Below are positions 8,181-15,855 of a DNA stretch of 64,000 nt, piece after piece. The stretch lies in contig NZ_FMXE01000009.1 in NCBI RefSeq assembly GCF_900103735.1, positions 124,001 through 188,000 of the forward strand. The letters run 5' to 3'. A program made the position numbers and the translations under genes. Position 1 is the first letter of the stretch. Each line of letters starts with the position of its first letter. Origin of the DNA: Algoriphagus alkaliphilus (GTDB lineage Bacteria; Bacteroidota; Bacteroidia; Cytophagales; Cyclobacteriaceae). The notes below the pieces were generated by a model. It made no database searches. It worked only from the letters and a program-made list of their open reading frames with translations, and was not told the origin of the DNA.

Positions 8181-8609
8181 TTAATTTCCTCCTCTACCTC
8201 TTTGGTAAAGTTGCCGGTTAAAATCCCGTGCAATGTTGTTTAGCATGAGAATTTGTTTGGATGACAATACCTTGGACACCTCATTGACAAAGCCTTTTTC
8301 TTTTTCAAGTAATTCGGATTGAAGTTTCAACCGTTGCTGAATCCGAGATTTTGCTTCATCTTCACCTATTGTTTCCACTCCTCTCCCCAATTCGGATATT
8401 TGACGCATGGTCTTTTCCCGTTGATCATTATATTGATTGAATATCGGCCAGAATTTCTCGGCTTGTTCAGGCTTCAGATCAAGTCTGGTGGTTATAAAGG
8501 CAATCCGTGCGGCTTGAAGTTTTTCCTGATCCACAGGAGGTCGCTGTGCCAAAGCACTTGTACCAATTCCGAGCAATAGGATAATTGCAATTAGATATAA
8601 CTTTTTCAT
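8181..8609 (-). CDS. Secreted Spy/CpxP-like small periplasmic protein
   Basis: This 142-aa protein starts with a signal peptide (MKKLYLIAIILLLGIGTSALA, cleaved after residue ~21). The mature part is helical and charged, with the element LDLKPEQAEKFWPIFNQYNDQR (~48-69), which resembles the LTxxQ-type helices of Spy/CpxP/Zra periplasmic stress proteins. It is the last gene of a three-gene unit with the ECF sigma factor and a membrane-anchored protein, which suggests an envelope-stress output. Chaperone or sensor function is inferred; I would not assign a named family with certainty. Confidence 0.6.
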   Translation of the reverse strand: MKKLYLIAIILLLGIGTSALAQRPPVDQEKLQAARIAFITTRLDLKPEQAEKFWPIFNQYNDQREKTMRQISELGRGVETIGEDEAKSRIQQRLKLQSELLEKEKGFVNEVSKVLSSKQILMLNNIARDFNRQLYQRGRGGN

Positions 8610-8733
8610 CTTTTTATAGGTTAATCTTTCAAGTTCATACCAATGGTAACTATCGGTGCATCCATGTGAATTTCGTGGGTTTGATTTTCATTTTGCAGAG
8701 TTTCTCTCGAAACTTGGCTGATTTCGCAATTTT

Positions 8734-9093
8734 TTAAAACCAGTTAAGTTCATCTTCTAGCCATAGGTCTTCGGACAGCGGCATTTCCTCATTTATAATT
8801 TGATCGAGCATGGCATTGGGATCATCAGCCATGCTGAGAATGTCTTCAGATGTCCAGACATTGCTTTCTATAAAGAGAATAGCTTCTTCTTCATAGGTAA
8901 GTTGCTCATAGTTGGGCTTGATTAAATCAGTCTGCCATATCAGTCCCAATCCGAGGATCACCACCGCCGCAGCTGCATACTTTATCCAAATTTGCATCTT
9001 GGGTTTCTTAGCCTTTTTCAGAATCTGATCGGGCAGCCCATCAAAATATCCTTCAGGAGCTTCGAAGTCTTTTAGTTTTGGCAATTGATTCAT
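8734..9093 (-). CDS. Single-pass membrane protein, probable anti-sigma partner of the ECF factor
   Basis: This 119-aa protein has a soluble N-terminus (~1-33, motif APEGYFDGLPDQIL), one membrane helix (~34-52, IKYAAAAVVILGLGLIW) and an acidic C-terminus rich in Glu and Asp. It is 31 bp downstream of an ECF sigma factor and on the same strand. In Bacteroidota, short proteins with an EGYFDGLPD-type N-terminus next to ECF sigma genes are usually treated as putative anti-sigma factors, but no zinc-binding HxxxCxxC motif is present, so the role is inferred from position. Confidence 0.55.
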   Translation of the reverse strand: MNQLPKLKDFEAPEGYFDGLPDQILKKAKKPKMQIWIKYAAAAVVILGLGLIWQTDLIKPNYEQLTYEEEAILFIESNVWTSEDILSMADDPNAMLDQIINEEMPLSEDLWLEDELNWF

Positions 9094-9124
9094 AGTAGGT
9101 TAGACATTGGTGATGGAGTAAAGT

Positions 9125-9670
9125 TTATTCTGACAAAACGAATTGTTCAATTTTTTTAACAGCATGGTGGTAGCTGGCTTTTAAAGCTCCGACACTTGTG
9201 CCGGTGATTTCAGCCATCTGCTCGTAGGTAAGTTCTTCCTGATATTTCAAGTGGAACACCAGCCTTTGTTTGTCAGGCAGTTTCAGTAAGGCTTTTTGAA
9301 GGAGAATTTGAATTTGATCCCCATTTAGACTTCCGGGTTGATCAAGGAAAGACTCCAGTTTTTCTTGATGATCCTCCAGCGAAAATGAAAATCTTTTTTT
9401 CTTTTTCTCAAGAAAAGTCAAGGCCTCATTTGTGGCAATTCGGTATAGCCAGGTGAAAATCGCTGCATTTCCCTCAAACTTATCCAGATAACGGTACGCT
9501 TTGATGAAGGTGTTCTGAGTGAGGTCATCGGCATCTTCATGAATGATGACCATTCTTCGGATGACCTGATAGACTCTACGCTGATAAGTTTCGATCAATT
9601 TTCTGAATCCAAGTTCCTTGGTGAAAGGTGAGCGGATTTGTTCCAGAAGTTGTTGATCGGTGGGTGTCAT
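9125..9670 (-). CDS. RNA polymerase ECF sigma-70 factor
   Basis: This 181-aa sigma factor has region 2 at about 22-90, with the core-binding element DADDLTQNTFIKAYRYLDKFEG and the -10 recognition part FTWLYRIATNEAL. Region 4 at about 120-175 has LPDKQRLVFHLKYQEELTYEQMA and the DNA-recognition helix TGTSVGALKASYHHAVKKI. Regions 1 and 3 are absent, as in all ECF factors. It heads a three-gene unit with a membrane protein and a Spy-like secreted protein, suggesting control of an envelope response. The signal is unknown. Confidence 0.93.
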   Translation of the reverse strand: MTPTDQQLLEQIRSPFTKELGFRKLIETYQRRVYQVIRRMVIIHEDADDLTQNTFIKAYRYLDKFEGNAAIFTWLYRIATNEALTFLEKKKKRFSFSLEDHQEKLESFLDQPGSLNGDQIQILLQKALLKLPDKQRLVFHLKYQEELTYEQMAEITGTSVGALKASYHHAVKKIEQFVLSE

Positions 9671-9720
9671 ACTTGAGTCGTTAGACTTCGAGGGTTTTTT
9701 AGGGTTTAATCAAACTAAAA

Positions 9721-9743
9721 AAGAGTCAGAACTTCTGACTCTT
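9721..9743 (-). terminator. Intrinsic terminator of the universal stress protein gene
   Basis: AAGAGTCAGA (9721-9730) pairs perfectly with TCTGACTCTT (9734-9743) around a 3-nt loop. On the minus strand the stem is followed by a T-run, fitting termination of the gene ending at 9761. Confidence 0.85.
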
Positions 9744-9760
9744 TTCCTGAGTTGATCCGA

Positions 9761-10684
9761 TCAAATTTCCAAAATGTAATCTAAGATCCCTGCGTTTTTG
9801 CCTTTAGGCCGTGTGACGAGCAGCGGCAGGCTGTCATTGAACTGAATCAATCGCTCGGCCATACTGCCTATAAAAAGTGCCGTGGCAGCGGTTCTTCCTT
9901 TTGCGCCAATGATGATTCCATCAGCCCCGATTTCGAGGGCTTTGGAAACAATTTCCTGAACAGGGTCATCATCGTCATCTTTGGTATAGATCGGTGTGAT
10001 CTTAATCCCTTTTGTGTCGATTTTTCGAATAAACTTTTTATAGTTTATCTCAGCGTGCATTTTCATGATTTCGGTAAATTCCTCATAGCTTTTGCCAGTG
10101 AAATGATAGCCGCTAGGTACTGAAAATACATTCTGGCAAACAATCTCAGTATTTCCACCATGCTTAGCCGCAATCATGATGGCTTCTTCCAGGGCATCTT
10201 TGGAATAATCAGAAAAATCACTCGGCACGAGTAATTTCGAGACTCTTGGTTTGGATCCTTCCGGTACAATCAGAAGAGAGCAACTGGCCCTTCTTGCCAG
10301 CCTCTGAGAAGCTACACCTGTACCGGGGAGATCGACTTTTCGGCCGATGATGATCATATCAGCTGACTTTTCTTCGGCAAGCTTCAGTATTTTTTTAGAG
10401 AGGTTACCCTCTTTGACCACAAAGCTGATCTCCACGCCTTTAATTTCTTTGAAATGTTGCTGAACCAATTTCTCCATTGCTTCTTTCCGCTCATTGATCA
10501 TATTTTCGATCAGGTTGGGAAATTCCTCCATGACTTCTTTAGGAATGGATAGGTTTTTTATGACAGTGGAAAAGTAGATTTTCTTGGTTTGATTGACTCT
10601 TGCGATAAATGAAGCATATTCAATCAGCGTCTGATCCAGAGGGGTCTGATCGAGACAAACAATCAATTTCTTAATCAGGTACAT
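9761..10684 (-). CDS. Tandem-domain universal stress protein
   Basis: The 307-aa protein contains two Usp domains (about 5-145 and 150-290). The second keeps the ATP-binding type motif, IIIGAKGRTAATALFIGS, with the G-2x-G-9x-G/S spacing. The first has only a degenerate version (IIIGRKVDLPGTGVAS). Such proteins are cytoplasmic, nucleotide-binding and associated with stress survival or low oxygen; a precise function cannot be read from sequence. A -7 element lies 20 nt upstream of its ATG and an intrinsic terminator follows, so it is a single-gene unit. A second tandem Usp gene is at 30509-31312. Confidence 0.88.
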   Translation of the reverse strand: MYLIKKLIVCLDQTPLDQTLIEYASFIARVNQTKKIYFSTVIKNLSIPKEVMEEFPNLIENMINERKEAMEKLVQQHFKEIKGVEISFVVKEGNLSKKILKLAEEKSADMIIIGRKVDLPGTGVASQRLARRASCSLLIVPEGSKPRVSKLLVPSDFSDYSKDALEEAIMIAAKHGGNTEIVCQNVFSVPSGYHFTGKSYEEFTEIMKMHAEINYKKFIRKIDTKGIKITPIYTKDDDDDPVQEIVSKALEIGADGIIIGAKGRTAATALFIGSMAERLIQFNDSLPLLVTRPKGKNAGILDYILEI

Positions 10685-10704
10685 AGTACTGGGGGTTTGA
10701 CTTG

Positions 10705-10712
10705 CAAAGTTA
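10705..10712 (-). promoter_or_regulatory. Bacteroidota -7 promoter element of the stress protein gene
   Basis: On the minus strand the sequence reads TAACTTTG, a perfect TAnnTTTG match, 20 nt before the start codon at 10684. It sits in the longer string TTAACTTTGCAA, which also occurs before the TonB receptor gene. No clear -33 TTTG at the expected spacing. The rest of 10713-10926 shows nothing else I can interpret. Confidence 0.5.
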
Positions 10713-10926
10713 AGTTGAAGTAGATGAATCTATCGAGAAATTTGCAAAATAAAATTTTGATTTTTTAGACGGCAGCGGATAAATCCTGTTCTATATCAAA
10801 TTTGATTGCATTTGTAAAAAAATAAAATATGGTGGTAACCATTTGACTTCAAATGAAAGGAGTAAGAATTTTTTCATGAGAAGGTCTTAAAACCCGTTTT
10901 TTTTAAACACTACCGAATCCATATCG

Positions 10927-10934
10927 TATATTTG
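10927..10934 (+). promoter_or_regulatory. -7 promoter element of the candidate 6S-like RNA
   Basis: TATATTTG matches TAnnTTTG exactly. Its position predicts a transcription start near 10938, the first base of the closing stem of the RNA candidate. Confidence 0.55.
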
Positions 10935-10937
10935 AGG

Positions 10938-11138
10938 AGTCCGGGTCGCCGACTTGTTCAAACTTCACAAATTAATTACAATTACGAGTGAAGCCCTCTC
11001 CAAAAACAGGCCTCAGTCTTTTCTTTACCGAAAAGGACCTCGCCCAAAACGCAGGATAACAGTGGAAGTTTGCGGATTTAAGGCAGCTCAAATCTTGTCA
11101 GTACGGAGGTTTGTAACACTCTAAGACCCGGACTTTTT
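10938..11138 (+). ncRNA. ssrS: Candidate 6S-like structured RNA (about 200 nt)
   Basis: This otherwise empty interval has the outline of an independent RNA gene. AGTCCGGGTC at 10938-10947 is perfectly complementary to GACCCGGACT at 11125-11134, 187 nt downstream, and the 3' arm runs into a T-run (11134-11138). The pairing extends outward by two G-U pairs and one A-U pair. A TAnnTTTG element lies just upstream. Inside are local hairpins such as CTTCAC/GTGAAG and CTTTTC/GAAAAG. A closing stem, internal loops and a length near 200 nt fit 6S RNA, including the Bacteroidota form known as 6S-Flavo. The 3' arm overlaps the last codons of the convergent flippase gene. The class is inferred from shape, not from a covariance-model search. 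Confidence 0.55.
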
Positions 11139-12596
11139 CAGCTTACTTTTTATCCAGTTCCATTCGTCCTGCCCAACGTTGGCTATCATCGACCAGAAAA
11201 AAAACATTCCAACAATCAAAATTGATTTGATTCCGGCCATAAGCATGGGATGAACCTCATCTAAGTAAAAATCTTTCAAAGCAAAGATCATAACCCCGAC
11301 AAAAAGAATTTTCAGTGTTTCATAACTGAAAGGATCCAATTGAAGCTTGATTTTGAGATAACCATACTTTATTAGATTAAAAGCCAGCATTACAGAAGCT
11401 GAACCGATTGCAGCACCTTCGATTCCATAGATTGGAATCAGCCAATAGTTTACCCCTATGATTAGAATGCTCATTGCAATAGTGAGCACAAGATTGAAGC
11501 GGTAATACTTCGAAAAAACCAAAATCTCACTATTGACAGAGAAGGCCACATCGAAAATTTTCCCCAAAGCGATAAAAAAGACCACATATTTTCCTGCTTG
11601 GTAGATTTCGCGGTTGGGTACAAAATGATAAATACTGTCAATATTGGACCAGATCAATGCGAATAAGAATAAGCAGATGTAAAGTTGCCGATTGGAAATC
11701 TGCCGATAGAGTTTGTTGATTTCCCCGATCTGATCTTTGGCGAAATGATCCGCTATCACCGGCATAGCTACTTGAGAAATCGCTCTTCGGGGCAGTTCCA
11801 CCACTAAAGCCATGTAAAAAGCGATGGAATAAATGGCATTCGCTTCCAAGCTTACCATTGAACTGACCATGATGCTGTCGATCTTCATGATCAGGGTAGA
11901 GGCAGCGGTAGCCAGGAAAGTAATTAGGCTGAAACGGATAAAGGAGCTTCTAAATCCCGGAGGAAAGTTTTTCCAGTTGAAATCAATATGGACTTTGCCC
12001 AGCCAAATCAAATAGGCTAAAACTCCGAGTAAAGCCATGCCATAAACGACTACAAGACCAAGCATCACCTCATCAAAATTGATCCATCCGAGCAGATAGA
12101 CCCCCACTAGGACAGAGGTAAGCAGTCGTAGGAAAACTTCTCTAAAAAATGTCGGAATTGCTATTTTCAGATAGGATCGGCTATACGCATCCATCACGCT
12201 ACTCAACAGGGCAAAAAGGGTAATCAGTAAAACTACACCCAGGAAGTTGAGTACTTCGGGGGAGTTGGTAGCGAATAATCCCATGATTTGGGATTTGAAT
12301 CCAAAGAATATGAGGGTCACTGCACCGAAGCCCAAAAGAGAAAGCGCAAGACTATAGGAAAGAAAGGCGGATTGATTTTGCTCCAGCTTAGGAAAAAACC
12401 TGGTGATCCCATGGCCGACACCCAATTGGGCAAATGGAACGAAGAGTAACCCGAGATCCTGAATGGTTCGGAAGGTCCCCAATTCGGTGGCGTCAAGTGC
12501 ATAAGGATAGAGCCAAAGGACATTGATATAGCCCAATAGTACACCGATATAGGAAAAAATGGTGGTTTGGATACTTTGTTGGGCGATTTTACTCAT
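11121..12596 (-). CDS. Polysaccharide (lipid-linked oligosaccharide) flippase, Wzx/PST-like
   Basis: This 491-aa integral membrane protein has roughly 12-14 predicted membrane helices and the N-terminal pattern of polysaccharide-export MVF-fold flippases (AQQSIQTTIFSYIGVLLGYIN, then TFRTIQDLGLLFVPFAQLGVG). Members move undecaprenyl-linked glycans across the inner membrane. No glycosyltransferases or polymerase lie nearby, so the substrate cannot be inferred. The last codons (KKSGS) are encoded by the 3' arm of the candidate 6S-like RNA, read on the other strand. The next gene upstream is the small FeoB-associated peptide, 48 bp away on the same strand. Confidence 0.85.
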   Translation of the reverse strand: MSKIAQQSIQTTIFSYIGVLLGYINVLWLYPYALDATELGTFRTIQDLGLLFVPFAQLGVGHGITRFFPKLEQNQSAFLSYSLALSLLGFGAVTLIFFGFKSQIMGLFATNSPEVLNFLGVVLLITLFALLSSVMDAYSRSYLKIAIPTFFREVFLRLLTSVLVGVYLLGWINFDEVMLGLVVVYGMALLGVLAYLIWLGKVHIDFNWKNFPPGFRSSFIRFSLITFLATAASTLIMKIDSIMVSSMVSLEANAIYSIAFYMALVVELPRRAISQVAMPVIADHFAKDQIGEINKLYRQISNRQLYICLFLFALIWSNIDSIYHFVPNREIYQAGKYVVFFIALGKIFDVAFSVNSEILVFSKYYRFNLVLTIAMSILIIGVNYWLIPIYGIEGAAIGSASVMLAFNLIKYGYLKIKLQLDPFSYETLKILFVGVMIFALKDFYLDEVHPMLMAGIKSILIVGMFFFWSMIANVGQDEWNWIKSKLKKSGS

Positions 12597-12644
12597 CGCT
12601 GAAAAGTATAAAAAAAATGGGAATTCATAAGATCTCCCGAGATT

Positions 12645-12761
12645 TTATGGTTTTGCGCATTTGTCGCAGCCGGGTTGAGTTTTAGGTTTGAAAAAATACT
12701 TTTTCCCCAAATAAACCAAAGCCGCAACCACCAAGATTCCGACACTTATTTCCTGCCACAT
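12645..12761 (-). CDS. FeoB-associated Cys-rich membrane protein
   Basis: This 38-aa peptide begins MWQEISVGILVVAALVYLG, a single membrane helix, followed by a basic stretch (KKYFFKPK) and the C-terminal cysteine pair GCDKCAKP. A short helix followed by a C-x2-C near the end matches the FeoB-associated Cys-rich membrane protein family that follows feoB in many Bacteroidota and Firmicutes. The ATG is one base after the feoB stop, so it belongs to the feo operon. The cysteines may handle Fe(II) near the transporter; this is inference. Confidence 0.88.
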   Translation of the reverse strand: MWQEISVGILVVAALVYLGKKYFFKPKTQPGCDKCAKP

Positions 12762-12762
12762 T

Positions 12763-14895
12763 TTAAGAGAAGATTTGATAAGTGATCAATGCCATGACAT
12801 AAGCCAATATAGTCATATAAGCTGTCTGAATTAACGGCCATTTCCAGCTTTTCGTTTCTCTTTTCACGATTGCCAAGGTGCTCATGCACTGCATGGCAAA
12901 GACATAAAACACCATTAAAGAGAAGGAAGATGCTCTGTTGAAAGTCTTCTCTCCGGTATTGGAATTGATCTGCTGATCTAATTTTTCCCGGATAGTCAAG
13001 TCATTTTCCAAATCCCCACCGATGCTGTAGATTGTTGCCATAGTGGCTATAAATACCTCTCTGGCTGCAAATGAAGTAATCAGGGCAATTCCGATTTTCC
13101 AATCATATCCTAAGGGTTTGATTAGCGGTTCAATCGCTCTGCCCATAATGCCGATGTAGGAATTTTCCAATAATTGGGCAGTAATTTCAGCTTCAATTTC
13201 TGTGATTTGAGTTTCGTCGGTCACGGATTCAAGTCTTGCCTGACCTTCTATTCGGATTTGATCCATTCTGGAGGGAGGACCGTAAGAGGCCAAAACCCAC
13301 AGGATAATTGAAATTGCCAGAATAACTTTTCCTGCTTCGAATACGAAGGTTTTTGATTTCTCAAACATCGTGATGCCCACATCACTCCATCTTGGGATTC
13401 GATAGGGGGGGAGTTCGGACAAAAGAAAACTCTTTTCGGTAGTTTTTAAAATGAATTTCAGAAGCAGGGCTGTGCCCAAAACCCCAAAAATTCCAAGGAG
13501 ATAGAGGCTTAGTAAAGCCAAAGCTTGAAGGTTGATGAATCCTAAGACTACTTCATCCGGCACAGTCAGGCCAATCAAAATAATGTAAACCGGCAATCGG
13601 GCAGAGCAGCTCATCAGTGGAGTAACCAATATGGTGATCATCTTCTCTTTCCAATTGGAAATATTCCGGGCTGCCATCACACCGGGGATTGCACAGGCAA
13701 CACCTGATACGAGAGGAACAATACTTTTGCCATGAAGTCCAAAAGGGCGCATCCAGCGATCCATCAAGAAAACAACTCTGGACATGTATCCTGTATCTTC
13801 TAAAATTGCCAAAAAGCCAAATAGAATAGCAATCTGCGGGATGAATATAACCACTCCCCCAATTCCAGGGATAAGCCCCTCGGCCAAAAGGCGGGTGAGA
13901 GGGCCATCAGGAAGCATGGTCCCAATACTTGCGCTGATATTCGCGAAAAGCCCGTCAATGAAATCCATTGGATAGGCAGCCCAGGAAAAGATCGTCTGAA
14001 AAATCAAAAGTAAAATGGCTACAAAAATCACATACCCGAAAACAGGATGAAGGAATACCTGATCCAGATTGGAGCTTGGCTTAGATCCTGATTTTTTAAA
14101 AAGTGCTTTGGTGACGAGCTCGGTGATTTTTCGATACCTGATCTTGGTTTCTTCCAATTGTGCTTCCTCCAAATCAAAATTTGAAGTTTGAATGAGATTT
14201 TCTAACCAAGCACGGTCTGATGCAGGTATTGCTTTGTCTTTTGATCCGAAACGGATCATCTGATAGGCCTGATAGTGATTTTCAAGTTCAAATTTCTCAA
14301 GGACCTGATTTAGCATTTCCGAAGGAATGACCTGCTGAATATCAATGAAACCGGGTGCTTTGCGGAAGTTCCGTTGACTGATCAGGTTTTTAACCTCTTC
14401 GAGTCCTTTTTGATTCCGGGCATCTGTGGAAAGGATTGGAACTCCAATAGACTTGAACAACTCGAAAGTTTTGATTTCAATATTTCTCTTTTCAGCCAAA
14501 TCAGCCATGTTGAGTATCAAAGCCAAATTGACTCCGAGATCCATTAACTGGGTCGCAAGAAAAAGGCCTCTTGAAAGCTGGGAAGAATCAATAACCATCA
14601 ATACGTAATCGGGCTTTGCTTCAAGTTTAGTCTGATTCAGTACCCGATGTGCGATGATTTCATCTTCGGAATTTGGGAATAGACTGTAAGTACCCGGTAA
14701 ATCCAGGATTTCAAAAGTTTCTCCATTGATCTGAACTGAGCCGCTTTTTTTGTCAACAGTCACTCCTGGATAATTTCCGATTTTCTGGTTCAGACCTGTC
14801 AGGTAATTGAAAATGGTCGATTTACCAACATTCGGATTCCCCAACAAGGCTATCCTGGTCGTCAATGTTTTATTGGAAAGGGTTGCTTCGGACAT
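12763..14895 (-). CDS. feoB: Ferrous iron transporter FeoB
   Basis: FeoB imports Fe(II) across the inner membrane. The 710-aa protein has an N-terminal GTPase domain with G1 GNPNVGKST (~19-27), G2 at PGVTVDKKSG, G3 DLPGTYSL (~65-72) and G4 NMAD (~134), then a GDI-like helical spacer. The membrane part starts near residue 285 and contains the gate-type segments GIGGVVIFIPQIAILFGFLA and SGVACAIPGVMAAR, each with the conserved arrangement around Cys/Pro. The length fits the family. It follows feoA by 4 bp and precedes the FeoB-associated peptide by 1 bp. Confidence 0.97.
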   Translation of the reverse strand: MSEATLSNKTLTTRIALLGNPNVGKSTIFNYLTGLNQKIGNYPGVTVDKKSGSVQINGETFEILDLPGTYSLFPNSEDEIIAHRVLNQTKLEAKPDYVLMVIDSSQLSRGLFLATQLMDLGVNLALILNMADLAEKRNIEIKTFELFKSIGVPILSTDARNQKGLEEVKNLISQRNFRKAPGFIDIQQVIPSEMLNQVLEKFELENHYQAYQMIRFGSKDKAIPASDRAWLENLIQTSNFDLEEAQLEETKIRYRKITELVTKALFKKSGSKPSSNLDQVFLHPVFGYVIFVAILLLIFQTIFSWAAYPMDFIDGLFANISASIGTMLPDGPLTRLLAEGLIPGIGGVVIFIPQIAILFGFLAILEDTGYMSRVVFLMDRWMRPFGLHGKSIVPLVSGVACAIPGVMAARNISNWKEKMITILVTPLMSCSARLPVYIILIGLTVPDEVVLGFINLQALALLSLYLLGIFGVLGTALLLKFILKTTEKSFLLSELPPYRIPRWSDVGITMFEKSKTFVFEAGKVILAISIILWVLASYGPPSRMDQIRIEGQARLESVTDETQITEIEAEITAQLLENSYIGIMGRAIEPLIKPLGYDWKIGIALITSFAAREVFIATMATIYSIGGDLENDLTIREKLDQQINSNTGEKTFNRASSFSLMVFYVFAMQCMSTLAIVKRETKSWKWPLIQTAYMTILAYVMALITYQIFS

Positions 14896-14899
14896 GAAT

Positions 14900-15121
14900 T
14901 CAAATCAGTTCAACGCGGATCAGGGCAGCCTCGGATTTCCTGAGTGCCAAAAGAGTTTCTTCCATTAAAAATGCCATCGGTCCGCCTGACGGGGCCTGAT
15001 ATCGGAGACTTATTTGTATACCAGGAAGAAATCCCAATTCCAATAGATTGATTTTTAAAGGAGAGGATAGTATTTCTACTATTTTTCCTGATTTGTTTAA
15101 GGGAAGGCTGTCAGCTGTCAT
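14900..15121 (-). CDS. feoA: FeoA, ferrous iron transport accessory protein
   Basis: FeoA is a small SH3-like cytoplasmic protein needed for FeoB-dependent Fe(II) uptake. The 73-aa product has the family pattern LLELGFLPGIQI in the middle and a C-terminal strand ALRKSEAALIRVELI. I start it at the ATG at 15121, which has an AAAGGAG ribosome-binding site; an upstream frame to 15145 begins with TTG inside the promoter. The stop is 4 bp before feoB. A palindrome overlapping the -7 element suggests metal-dependent repression. Confidence 0.93.
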   Translation of the reverse strand: MTADSLPLNKSGKIVEILSSPLKINLLELGFLPGIQISLRYQAPSGGPMAFLMEETLLALRKSEAALIRVELI

Positions 15122-15142
15122 GGGTCTAAATTCTCCTTTCGG

Positions 15143-15159
15143 CAAAAATAGTACTATTT
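15143..15159 (-). promoter_or_regulatory. feo promoter with overlapping 14-bp palindrome
   Basis: On the minus strand TATTTTTG (15150-15143) matches the -7 consensus 22 nt before feoA. The palindrome AAATAGTACTATTT (15146-15159) is perfect over 14 bp and overlaps it, the position expected for a repressor. An iron- or manganese-responsive regulator (Fur or DtxR type) is the likely ligand, but the sequence does not tell which. Confidence 0.5.
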
Positions 15160-15207
15160 GGAATGAATCTAATGAAAAATAATGAAGATTTTTATCAAGT
15201 TTTCCAC

Positions 15208-15843
15208 CTATTGAACATTTAGAATTTGATCGGTAAGTAAAAATTCCTGAGCGTCATCAAAAACGAGTCGAATGGTGAATTTGAGCTGAAGTTCTTTTCC
15301 GGGATTTTGTAACAATCCGATTTTAAAAGAATCTTCAAAGGTAAGTTTTCTACCTAAACCTGTAAATTCTGCGATGGGGACCACTCCATTATTGAAAACT
15401 CGATTTATCCCAACCAGTGAAGTGATCTTTTCCCCGATAGGGTATTTCGTACCATCGGCCAAAGTAAATTCTCCTTCGTTGATGATCTCGATCAAGTTTA
15501 ATTCGTTTTTGCTTGTATCTGGAGCAGGACTGCAAGCAAAGGCAAATCCCGGATTTCTGAGGCCTTCCCACTCAACTTTAGCTTGAGAATTGAATTTGAT
15601 ATCCTTGATTTCCAAGGATATAAAAATCTGATCAAAGTTTCGGTTTTGAGTCTTGGGAATTTCATTGCCGGAACCATCTACCGTTCTTGTGGCAATTGAT
15701 TCAATGACAAACTCCCGAGGTTTGGAAACGGGGCCGCATCCGCAGGAATCGTTGCCGCAGAATAATCCACAACTCATCGGCAACAGCGCCATAAAAGAGA
15801 ATAAACTGAACGTGGTTAAAATTCTTTTTGAATGGCTATTCAT
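15208..15843 (-). CDS. Cys-rich lipoprotein next to iron-type TonB receptor (DUF5034-like)
   Basis: This 211-aa protein has a lipoprotein signal peptide ending in the lipobox LLPMSC (Cys25). Immediately after it comes an unusual cluster of cysteines (CGLFCGNDSCGCGP). The rest is strand-rich, with no catalytic motif. It starts 12 bp after the TonB receptor stop and is on the same strand, so the two are probably cotranscribed; feoA has its own promoter 86 bp further on. A role in binding or relaying iron or haem at the outer membrane is plausible from context only. The DUF5034 label is from general resemblance. Confidence 0.6.
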   Translation of the reverse strand: MNSHSKRILTTFSLFSFMALLPMSCGLFCGNDSCGCGPVSKPREFVIESIATRTVDGSGNEIPKTQNRNFDQIFISLEIKDIKFNSQAKVEWEGLRNPGFAFACSPAPDTSKNELNLIEIINEGEFTLADGTKYPIGEKITSLVGINRVFNNGVVPIAEFTGLGRKLTFEDSFKIGLLQNPGKELQLKFTIRLVFDDAQEFLLTDQILNVQ

Positions 15844-15855
15844 TAAAATAGAATG

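Noticed and set aside
10685-10926. Possible tRNA or second RNA gene in the interval
   Set aside because: No cloverleaf, no promoter pair and no terminator found besides those of the 6S-like candidate.
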